A stretch of 64,000 nt of DNA. Source: Roseivirga misakiensis. GTDB lineage: Bacteria; Bacteroidota; Bacteroidia; Cytophagales; Cyclobacteriaceae. Both the position numbers and the translations under genes were made by a program. The DNA lies in the NCBI RefSeq assembly GCF_001747105.1, contig NZ_MDGQ01000004.1, forward strand, positions 301,539 to 365,538, in the 5' to 3' direction. Below the pieces are notes generated by a model. It did not search any database. It was given only the letters and a program-made list of their open reading frames with translations, and had not been told where the DNA came from. This document shows, piece after piece, positions 18,066-25,846 of this stretch (its first letter is position 1; every line of letters starts with the position of its first letter).

Positions 18066-19312
18066 AAATTCGCATTACCGGAATTCTCTTAGTATTCGGC
18101 TTAAACGTATCGATTGCTCAGGGAATCGATTATAACAAGGTAGCTGAATTAGTCTTTCAAAAGCCGACGGCTGAAGGAATAAATGTGCTAAAAGATGCCT
18201 TAAAACGGCACCATATGCAGATCTTGGTGAAATTTCTTTACGAAAAGAAGGAGTTTAAAGAATATAACATTAAACAAAGAGATGAATATCTGGATAAAAC
18301 AAACCTTGAGTTAGACAAGGTGGCCAAGTCTTCCCCGTCCAGTAGTCAGTTGTACAAGCGCATAAAAGAGCTGCAAAGAGAAGTAAAATCAAAACGACGA
18401 CAACAGAATAGCACCATGGTAATGGCCGAATTAAGTTACTCGAGCCACCTATTAGCCTCAGGATTAGGCAATGCGGCAAATGCAGAAAGATCCTATTCCG
18501 AATATTTGAGACTAAGAAACATAGCCGATGATCATGAGTACGAAGCCAATAGACTTATTGACCGACTTGATCCATTAATAGATGAGTATAACGCCCAAGT
18601 TGGGGAATTTGATGGAGCGTATAAGAAGTATGTCGCCGAAAAACAAAAAAACCTAGATAAGTTGAATGCTAGAATCGAACAGAGCAATGAGGAGTATGGG
18701 AAAGTAGTACAAGAGCTATATGATCTGTACAAGAATAATATAGATATCTATTTTGAAGAAAAGAGAATTGCCGAAGAGAAAGCAAAAGAAGAAGCTAGAA
18801 AACAACAAGCCTTGTCGTTTCTAAACGATATTGATTTCGGTGATGACGATGCAGAAGAAAAGATTTCTGACCTGACTATCAAAGAGGTTCTAATCAACAC
18901 AGAAAGAATGCAATATGATTGGGATAAATATTCAGGCCTAGTTCCTGTCAAGGGGGCCAATAAATATGGTTATGTCAATAAAGAGGGCGACGTAATAATT
19001 CAACCACTATACGACCTTGCATCAACATTTTCACAAGGATTGGCCGCTGTTGTTCAAAATGGAAAGTCGGGCTTTATCAATATAAAAGGAGAGGTTATCG
19101 TACCAATTACCTATGAAGAAGTTCGCTCATTTAGTGAAGGACTTGCAGCAGTCAAAAATGATGGGAAATGGGGTTTCATAGATCAAAAAGGAGCTACAGT
19201 CATACCATTTGAATATGTGGAAGCTTACTTTTTCACAAATAACCTGGCCAATGTCGCCCTAAACGGAGAATTCTTTTACATTAACAAACAAGGTGAAAAA
19301 GTAGATAAGTAA
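18062..19312 (+). CDS. exported WG-repeat protein with coiled coil
   Basis: 416 residues with a signal peptide (MKIRITGILLVFGLNVSIAQG). The middle (about 60-270) is charged and coiled-coil-like (YKRIKELQREVKSKRRQQN, KKYVAEKQKNLDKLNARIEQ). The C-terminal ~110 residues hold about three WG repeats: YGYVNKEGDVIIQPLYD, SGFINIKGEVIVPITYE and WGFIDQKGATVIPFEYV. WG repeats are usually envelope or secreted binding modules of unknown partner. It is translationally coupled to the thioredoxin-like gene, so the two probably act together. Confidence 0.72.
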   Translation: MKIRITGILLVFGLNVSIAQGIDYNKVAELVFQKPTAEGINVLKDALKRHHMQILVKFLYEKKEFKEYNIKQRDEYLDKTNLELDKVAKSSPSSSQLYKRIKELQREVKSKRRQQNSTMVMAELSYSSHLLASGLGNAANAERSYSEYLRLRNIADDHEYEANRLIDRLDPLIDEYNAQVGEFDGAYKKYVAEKQKNLDKLNARIEQSNEEYGKVVQELYDLYKNNIDIYFEEKRIAEEKAKEEARKQQALSFLNDIDFGDDDAEEKISDLTIKEVLINTERMQYDWDKYSGLVPVKGANKYGYVNKEGDVIIQPLYDLASTFSQGLAAVVQNGKSGFINIKGEVIVPITYEEVRSFSEGLAAVKNDGKWGFIDQKGATVIPFEYVEAYFFTNNLANVALNGEFFYINKQGEKVDK

Positions 19313-19362
19313 AGTCAGCAATTGTCTTAGAAATATTAAATCCGTAAACCCGCATAAACGGT

Positions 19363-19393
19363 TTTTAAAGACAAAACCATTCCTGTACATTTG
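19363..19393 (+). promoter_or_regulatory. promoter of sucA-sucB-lpd
   Basis: TTTT (19363-19366), 19-bp spacer, TACATTTG (19386-19393), a 3/4 plus perfect match to the Bacteroidota TTTG-N19-TAnnTTTG promoter. It lies 26 bases before the sucA ATG. Confidence 0.65.
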
Positions 19394-19419
19394 TCGTATA
19401 GCAATGGGAATACTTTACC

Positions 19420-22158
19420 ATGGACAATTATACTTATCTGAGTAACGCTGATCCAAAAGCATTAGAAGGCCTTTATCAGCAGTACCAATCCAATCCCGAA
19501 AGTGTTGATGAAGGCTGGAGAAAGTTCTTCGAAGGTTTTGAATTTGCACAAGGTGATTATCCAATGTTGCCAAATGGACAGGCAACTTCGCCCTCTTCTT
19601 CAAGTTCTGGTATTTCGGACAAAGAAGTTCAAGTTAGAAATCTGATTCACGCTTATAGAACAAGAGCTCATCTTCGTTCTAAGACAAATCCAGTTCGCGA
19701 GCGAAAAGACAGAAAACCGATTCTTGACTTACAATACTTCAACTTATCAGATGCAGATTTAGACACTGAATTTATTTCAGGAGAGGAAATTGGGATTGGA
19801 AAAGCTACGCTCAGGAAAATCATCGAAACACTGAAGTATATCTATGAAGGCACCGTCGGCTTTGAATACATGTCGGTACGGGACCCGGAACAACTTAAGT
19901 GGCTTCGCGAAAAAATTGAAAAAGATGCACTAAGCTTTAACCCTTCTACGGATCAAAGGAAAAGAATCCTTTCTAAACTGAATGAAGCGGTCGTTTTTGA
20001 AAACTTCTTGCACACAAAATACTTGGGTCAAAAGAGATTCTCTCTAGAAGGAGGTGAAACTACAATTCCAGCCTTAGATGCTATCATTAATAAAGGTGCA
20101 GAACTAGGGCTAGAAGAAGTTATGATCGGTATGGCACATAGAGGTAGACTCAACGTGTTGGCCAATATCATGGGCAAGACCTACGAACAAATCTTCAATG
20201 AATTTGAAGGTGGCGCCACTCCAGACCTGACCATGGGAGACGGCGATGTAAAATATCACTTGGGCTTCTCGAGTCAGATAGAAACACCAAATGGCAAAAA
20301 AATTGAGCTGAAATTAGCGCCAAATCCGTCACATTTAGAAGCTGTAAACCCAGTGGTTGAAGGATTTGTAAGAGCTAAAGGTGACGAAGAATACAATAGA
20401 GATCGGTCTAAGGTAATGCCGATCCTTATCCATGGTGACGCAGCTGCTGCAGGCCAGGGAATTATGTACGAAGTAGTTCAAATGAGCAATCTCGATGGCT
20501 ACTTTACAGGCGGAACAATTCACTTCATCATCAATAATCAAGTTGGTTTTACGACCGACTTCGACGATGCACGGTCAAGTATTTACTCCACCGATGTAGC
20601 CAAAATTATCGATGCTCCGGTACTTCATGTTAATGGTGATGATCCAGAAGCAGTTGTATTCTGTGTTCAGTTTGCAGTAGAATATCGTCAGAAATTTAAC
20701 AAAGATATCTTTGTGGATATGGTCTGTTATAGAAGGCATGGCCATAACGAAAGTGATGAACCTAAATTCACGCAACCGTCTCTCTACAACCTAATTTCTA
20801 AGCACCCCAACCCTAGAGAAGTTTACAACAAGAAACTCATTGAAAAAGGAGAAGTTGAAGCTGCCCTAGCCAAAAACATGGACAAAGAGTTCAGGGCTAC
20901 GTTGCAGGATAGGCTGAATATGGTGAAACAAAAGCCTCTTCCTTATACTTACCAACCGCTGGAAGAAGAGTGGAGGAACTTAAGAAGAGCAACACCTGAG
21001 GATTTTGAGAGCTCACCTGAAACAGGAATTTCAGAAGAAACTATACAGAAAGTAGCTAAGGCGCTAACATCAATCCCATCTGGTTTTAAGCCGATCAAAC
21101 AAATTGAAAAACAGTTGAAGCAACGCAAAGACATGTTTTTCAAGGATAAAATGCTCAACTGGGCTGGAGGTGAGCTTCTCGCCTATGGATCGTTGCTCGT
21201 AGATGGTAAAAAGGTACGCCTAACTGGACAAGACGTACAGCGTGGCACATTTTCTCACCGTCACGCAGTACTTCGCGACCTGAATACCAACGAAGCCCAC
21301 AATAGCTTAAACCATATTGAAGGAGCAGTAAATGATTTCGAAATCTATAACTCCTTACTTTCAGAATTTGGTGTTATGGGATTTGAATTTGGATATGCCA
21401 TGGCAAATCCAAATGCACTAACCATTTGGGAAGCACAGTTTGGAGATTTTGCCAATGGTGCACAAGTAATGATAGATCAGTTCCTATCATGTTCTGAAAC
21501 AAAATGGCAACGCATGAATGGTCTCGTTCTTTTATTGCCACATGGCTATGAAGGACAAGGACCAGAGCATTCAAATGCAAGACCAGAACGCTACCTACAG
21601 TTGAGTGCTGAATACAATATGATAGTGGCGAATATTACATCCCCTGCTAACTTCTTCCATGCTTTAAGAAGACAAATGACTTGGGAGTTTAGAAAACCAC
21701 TAATTGTAATGTCACCTAAATCGCTTTTGAGAAATCCTAAAGCTGTTTCTCCATTAGATGACTTCACAAAGGGTAGCTTCCAAGAAGTGATTCCAGATAC
21801 GAGTGTAACAGCACGATCAGTTAAAAGAGTAATCCTGTGTTCTGGAAAAGTTTACTTCGACCTACTAGACAGAAAAGAAAAAGATAAACGAAAAGATGTA
21901 GCCATCATTAGAATCGAACAGCTACACCCTTTCCCTGTAGCACAGGTAAATAAGATACTAGACAAATTCAAAAATGCAGAATATGTCTGGCTACAAGAAG
22001 AACCAGAAAACATGGGCTATTGGAACTTTATCCAGCGAGCCTATCCGGAAAGACAGTTAACGCTGATCTCACGAAAAGCCAGCGCATCTCCGGCGACAGG
22101 TTATGCCAAAGTACATGCCACAGAACAAGAAGAAATTATTAACAAAGCTTTTGCTTAA
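19420..22158 (+). CDS. sucA: 2-oxoglutarate dehydrogenase E1 component
   Basis: 912 residues, full length. It decarboxylates 2-oxoglutarate with thiamine diphosphate and transfers succinyl to the E2 lipoyl group in the TCA cycle. Signatures: N-terminal E2-binding segment YTYLSNADPKALEGLYQQYQ, IGMAHRGRLNVLANIMGK, IHGDAAAAGQGIMYE, NNQVGFTTDF, CYRRHGHNESDEPKFTQP, RGTFSHRHAVLRD and QMTWEFRKPLIVMSPKSLL. First gene of a three-gene operon encoding the whole complex. Confidence 0.97.
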   Translation: MDNYTYLSNADPKALEGLYQQYQSNPESVDEGWRKFFEGFEFAQGDYPMLPNGQATSPSSSSSGISDKEVQVRNLIHAYRTRAHLRSKTNPVRERKDRKPILDLQYFNLSDADLDTEFISGEEIGIGKATLRKIIETLKYIYEGTVGFEYMSVRDPEQLKWLREKIEKDALSFNPSTDQRKRILSKLNEAVVFENFLHTKYLGQKRFSLEGGETTIPALDAIINKGAELGLEEVMIGMAHRGRLNVLANIMGKTYEQIFNEFEGGATPDLTMGDGDVKYHLGFSSQIETPNGKKIELKLAPNPSHLEAVNPVVEGFVRAKGDEEYNRDRSKVMPILIHGDAAAAGQGIMYEVVQMSNLDGYFTGGTIHFIINNQVGFTTDFDDARSSIYSTDVAKIIDAPVLHVNGDDPEAVVFCVQFAVEYRQKFNKDIFVDMVCYRRHGHNESDEPKFTQPSLYNLISKHPNPREVYNKKLIEKGEVEAALAKNMDKEFRATLQDRLNMVKQKPLPYTYQPLEEEWRNLRRATPEDFESSPETGISEETIQKVAKALTSIPSGFKPIKQIEKQLKQRKDMFFKDKMLNWAGGELLAYGSLLVDGKKVRLTGQDVQRGTFSHRHAVLRDLNTNEAHNSLNHIEGAVNDFEIYNSLLSEFGVMGFEFGYAMANPNALTIWEAQFGDFANGAQVMIDQFLSCSETKWQRMNGLVLLLPHGYEGQGPEHSNARPERYLQLSAEYNMIVANITSPANFFHALRRQMTWEFRKPLIVMSPKSLLRNPKAVSPLDDFTKGSFQEVIPDTSVTARSVKRVILCSGKVYFDLLDRKEKDKRKDVAIIRIEQLHPFPVAQVNKILDKFKNAEYVWLQEEPENMGYWNFIQRAYPERQLTLISRKASASPATGYAKVHATEQEEIINKAFA

Positions 22159-22170
22159 ACCCATAGAGAA

Positions 22171-23718
22171 ATGAGTTTGGAAATTAAAGTCCCAGCAGTT
22201 GGTGAATCCATCACAGAAGTAACCATAGCACAGTGGTTCAAGCAAGAAGGTGATCAAGTCGAAATGGACGAAGTCATCTGTGAGCTTGAATCTGACAAAG
22301 CCACCTTTGAATTAAATGCGGAAGCCGCAGGTAAGCTACACATTGTAGCTCAGGAAGGTGACACACTCGAAATAGATGAACTCATCTGTACGATCGATAC
22401 GGATTCAGCCGGAGAAACAAAAACTGAATCATCCCCTGCTCCTGAGGCAGCTTCATCTGATAAACCAGCTTCGGAAGGACCTAAATCAACCGGTGAAATC
22501 AAGGAAATGATTGTTCCTACCGTGGGAGAGTCAATAACAGAAGTTACTATTTCAAGTTGGTTGAAAGCCGATGGTGACTTTGTAGAACTAGATGAGGTGA
22601 TAGCAGAAGTCGACTCTGATAAAGCGACTTTTGAGTTACCAGCAGAAGCTAACGGAATCTTAAGAATAGTCGCACAAGAAGATGACACCATAGAAATTGG
22701 TGCTCTTATTTGTAAAATCGAGGTAATGGAAGGCGGCGCTCCTACAGCAGAGAGCACACCTGCCCCAGCGACCACTGATACGAGTAGTAGCACTTCTTCG
22801 ACTTCGGAAAACGAAACCTACGCCACAGGGCATGCATCACCTGCAGCCGCTAAAATATTGGCTGAAAAAGGGATAGACCCAGCTAATGTTAAGGGCACTG
22901 GAAAAGATGGACGCATTACTAAGGAAGATGCCGAAAAAGCACAAGTAACGGCACCAAAACCAGCCGCAGCTCCAGCGAAACAAGAAGAAACCGCAGAAGC
23001 TATAGCAGCACCAGGAAGTAGAAATGAAAGAAGAGAGCGCATGACCTCTCTAAGAAAAACAGTTTCAAAAAGATTGGTATCTGTTAAAAATGAGACCGCT
23101 ATGCTCACCACATTCAATGAGGTGAACATGAAGCCTATCATGGATATCAGAAAACAGTATAAAGAAAAATTCAAAGAGAAATACGAAGTTGGACTCGGTT
23201 TCATGTCATTCTTCACAAAAGCTGTTACTGTAGCTGCTCAAGAATGGCCAGCGGTAAATGCTCGTATTGAAGGAAATGAAATTGTATACAATGATTTTGT
23301 CGATGTATCCATAGCAGTTTCTGCACCAAAAGGACTCATGGTTCCTGTGATTAGAAATGCAGAATCTATGTCTTTCGATCAGATTGAAAAAGAAATTATT
23401 CGTTTAGCGACTAAAGCACGTGACGGGAAACTGACAATTGATGAAATGACAGGAGGAACCTTTACAGTTACCAATGGAGGAATCTTCGGCTCAATGCTGT
23501 CAACCCCAATCATCAATGCACCGCAATCCGCAATTTTGGGAATGCACAATATTGTGGAGCGCCCAATGGCTGTAAATGGCGAAGTGAAGATTTTGCCAAT
23601 TATGTATGTCGCGCTTTCTTACGATCACAGGATTGTTGATGGACGAGAATCAGTTAGCTTCTTAGTTCGAGTAAAAGAACTACTGGAAGATCCTACACGA
23701 TTGTTATTGGGCATATAA
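22171..23718 (+). CDS. sucB: dihydrolipoamide succinyltransferase E2 with two lipoyl domains
   Basis: 515 residues. Two lipoyl domains in tandem: residues 1-77 with lipoyl Lys43 in ESDKATFEL, and about 110-184 with Lys151 in DSDKATFEL. After a Thr/Ser/Pro-rich linker comes the peripheral subunit-binding domain (about 221-256, [19 protein letters not shown]). The catalytic acetyltransferase domain ends with [12 protein letters not shown]; the His and Asp are the active site. E. coli SucB has a single lipoyl domain. It starts 12 bases after sucA. Confidence 0.96.
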   Translation: MSLEIKVPAVGESITEVTIAQWFKQEGDQVEMDEVICELESDKATFELNAEAAGKLHIVAQEGDTLEIDELICTIDTDSAGETKTESSPAPEAASSDKPASEGPKSTGEIKEMIVPTVGESITEVTISSWLKADGDFVELDEVIAEVDSDKATFELPAEANGILRIVAQEDDTIEIGALICKIEVMEGGAPTAESTPAPATTDTSSSTSSTSENETYATGHASPAAAKILAEKGIDPANVKGTGKDGRITKEDAEKAQVTAPKPAAAPAKQEETAEAIAAPGSRNERRERMTSLRKTVSKRLVSVKNETAMLTTFNEVNMKPIMDIRKQYKEKFKEKYEVGLGFMSFFTKAVTVAAQEWPAVNARIEGNEIVYNDFVDVSIAVSAPKGLMVPVIRNAESMSFDQIEKEIIRLATKARDGKLTIDEMTGGTFTVTNGGIFGSMLSTPIINAPQSAILGMHNIVERPMAVNGEVKILPIMYVALSYDHRIVDGRESVSFLVRVKELLEDPTRLLLGI

Positions 23719-23759
23719 TTGAGAAGCTTAAACTGTAACACATACTAAAAAAGAAAATC

Positions 23760-25160
23760 ATGAAATACGATGTAACAGTAATTGGTTCTGGGCCAGGTGG
23801 CTATATCGCTGCAGTTCGTTGCGCGCAGTTGGGCATGAAAACCGCCATTATTGAAAAGTATAATACACTAGGCGGTACTTGTTTAAATGTGGGTTGTATT
23901 CCATCAAAGGCATTGCTCGATTCCTCCGAACACTATCACAACGCAACACACACATTCAAAGATCATGGAATAGAATTGAGTGACCTAAAAGTCGACTTCA
24001 AGCAGATGATCGAACGCAAAACACAAGTTGTGAATCAAGTAACTGGTGGCGTTGACTTCTTGATGAAGAAGAATAAAATCGACGTTTTTCATGGGTTAGG
24101 CTCTTTCATCGATAAAAATAATATCAAGGTGACCGATGGTGATGGTAAGGAAACCAAAATTGAAACAGACAAAACCATTATTGCCACTGGTTCGAAACCA
24201 GCATCGCTCCCATTTATTGAAATCGATAAGAAGCGAATTATTACATCTACTGAAGCCTTAGTATTAAAGGAAATACCAAAACATATGATCGTCATAGGTG
24301 GTGGGGTTATCGGTATGGAATTAGGATCAGTATATGCCAGACTTGGGGCTCAAGTATCGGTAGTAGAATTTATGGACGATATTATTCCTTCTATGGACAA
24401 AACCATGGGTAAGGAATTGAAAAAGGCATTGAAAAAGCTAGGATTTCAATTTTACCTCGGCCACAAAGTGGTAGAAGTAAAAGGAACGGCTAAAACTGTC
24501 ACCATTAAAGCCGAAAACAAAAAAGGAGAGATTGTCGACATTAAAGGTGATTATTGCCTTGTGTCAATTGGTCGTAAACCTTACACAGAAGGACTTGGCT
24601 TGGAAAACGCAGGAGTTAAAATGGACGACCGAGGCAGAATTGAAGTAGACGAACATTTGAAAACGTCAACTGATAATATCTACGCCATCGGTGATGTTGT
24701 AAAAGGCGCAATGCTGGCACACAAAGCCGAAGAAGAGGGTGTCTTTGTAGCAGAAGTTATCAACGGGGAGAAACCTCATATCAATTACAACTTAATTCCA
24801 GGTGTGGTTTATACTTGGCCAGAAGTTGCCGCAGTCGGACAAACTGAAGAGCAACTAAAAGAGAGTGGAAGAGCTTACAAATCAGGCTCGTTCCCATATA
24901 GAGCTCTTGGACGTGCTAGAGCATCGATGGATATTGATGGTTTGGTAAAAGTGCTGGCAGATAAGGAAACTGATGAGATATTAGGTGTACATATGATTGG
25001 CGCCAGAACGGCCGATATGATTGCCGAAGCAGTTGTAGCCATGGAATTTAGAGCTTCCGCTGAAGATATCGCCAGGATGTCACACGCGCACCCAACCTAT
25101 ACAGAAGCTTTTAAAGAAGCTTGTCTAGCCGCTACGGACAATAGAGCCCTGAATGTTTAA
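23760..25160 (+). CDS. lpd: dihydrolipoyl dehydrogenase E3
   Basis: 466 residues. A FAD/NAD flavoprotein that reoxidises dihydrolipoamide. It has the FAD loop VIGSGPGGYIAAV (8-20), the redox-active disulfide C41-C46 in GGTCLNVGCIPSK, the NAD-binding VIGGGVIGMELGSVYARLG, and the C-terminal catalytic SHAHPTYTEAFKEA. Adjacent to sucA and sucB, so it serves 2-oxoglutarate dehydrogenase here and perhaps pyruvate dehydrogenase as well. The operon ends at a strong terminator. Confidence 0.97.
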   Translation: MKYDVTVIGSGPGGYIAAVRCAQLGMKTAIIEKYNTLGGTCLNVGCIPSKALLDSSEHYHNATHTFKDHGIELSDLKVDFKQMIERKTQVVNQVTGGVDFLMKKNKIDVFHGLGSFIDKNNIKVTDGDGKETKIETDKTIIATGSKPASLPFIEIDKKRIITSTEALVLKEIPKHMIVIGGGVIGMELGSVYARLGAQVSVVEFMDDIIPSMDKTMGKELKKALKKLGFQFYLGHKVVEVKGTAKTVTIKAENKKGEIVDIKGDYCLVSIGRKPYTEGLGLENAGVKMDDRGRIEVDEHLKTSTDNIYAIGDVVKGAMLAHKAEEEGVFVAEVINGEKPHINYNLIPGVVYTWPEVAAVGQTEEQLKESGRAYKSGSFPYRALGRARASMDIDGLVKVLADKETDEILGVHMIGARTADMIAEAVVAMEFRASAEDIARMSHAHPTYTEAFKEACLAATDNRALNV

Positions 25161-25177
25161 AATATCTATAGACAAAA

Positions 25178-25215
25178 AAAGAAAGGCTAACCAAAATGGT
25201 TAGCCTTTCTTTTTT
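25178..25215. terminator. bidirectional terminator between lpd and the convergent lipoprotein
   Basis: A 16-bp arm ending in GGCTAACCA pairs across a 4-base loop with TGGTTAGCC and its continuation; the right side ends in a T-tract and the left side in an A-tract, so it can stop transcription from both sides. Confidence 0.9.
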
Positions 25216-25228
25216 ACTAGGACTAAGG

Positions 25229-25651
25229 TTATTTGCTTACCCTTTTTCCTTCTAGCGGAAATGAGTCTTCACCGAAATAAATCGCCCCACTCATCGTATC
25301 ACCATCAAAATCACATTCAATACTTGCCGTATTTCCCATTACTTCAATATCTCCAGTCATTGCAGTACCTTGTACATCTAGATTTTGTAGTTCTAAGGTG
25401 CCAAACTGATCTGTCTCTAAAGAAGCAGAATAAGCACCCGGGTTACCTGCAATGATGAATTTACCGCCATTAGCGCCGTCAGGCGTTTCAACAGTATACT
25501 CCCAAGTACCGGTTGGATCATAAGGTTTCTCCTTTTTAGAATTCTTAGCAGTTGTCCCGGTCGAGGCTGTATTTGATGCAGCACAACCCACTACAAATAG
25601 TACCATTACTAGTAGAGCCAATGTGCTTTTTATTCCGTTAACGTTTCTCAT
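25229..25651 (-). CDS. small lipoprotein, unknown function
   Basis: 140 residues from the ATG at 25651 (MRNVNGIKSTLALLVMVLFVVGC). This start puts the lipobox VVGC in the right place; the upstream ATG at 25675 adds eight residues. Lipidated Cys is followed by a Ser/Thr-rich linker and a small beta-rich domain (YDPTGTWEYTVETPDG, FIIAGNPGAYSASLETDQFG, ALQNLDVQG-like, GAIYFGEDSFPLEGKRV), resembling lipocalin-like domains. No specific role can be given. Confidence 0.65.
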   Translation of the reverse strand: MRNVNGIKSTLALLVMVLFVVGCAASNTASTGTTAKNSKKEKPYDPTGTWEYTVETPDGANGGKFIIAGNPGAYSASLETDQFGTLELQNLDVQGTAMTGDIEVMGNTASIECDFDGDTMSGAIYFGEDSFPLEGKRVSK

Positions 25652-25772
25652 AGTCTCAAAAATTTCTAAAGTCAATCAAAAAGCAAAATAACGAATTTTC
25701 CTTTTCCATCAGCTTGATTGTCACTCAAAATGAAGAATAAAAGCGATGTTTATTCAATAATGAATTTGAGAT

Positions 25773-25802
25773 TTTGATTATTAGTTAAACGCTATAACTT
25801 TG
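25773..25802 (+). promoter_or_regulatory. promoter of carB
   Basis: TTTG (25773-25776), 18-bp spacer, TAACTTTG (25795-25802). Both elements match the Bacteroidota consensus; the gene starts 44 bases downstream. Confidence 0.65.
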
Positions 25803-25846
25803 TGCCAATTTGTACCTAAGTCAACCCGAACAGCCCTTAAATTACT

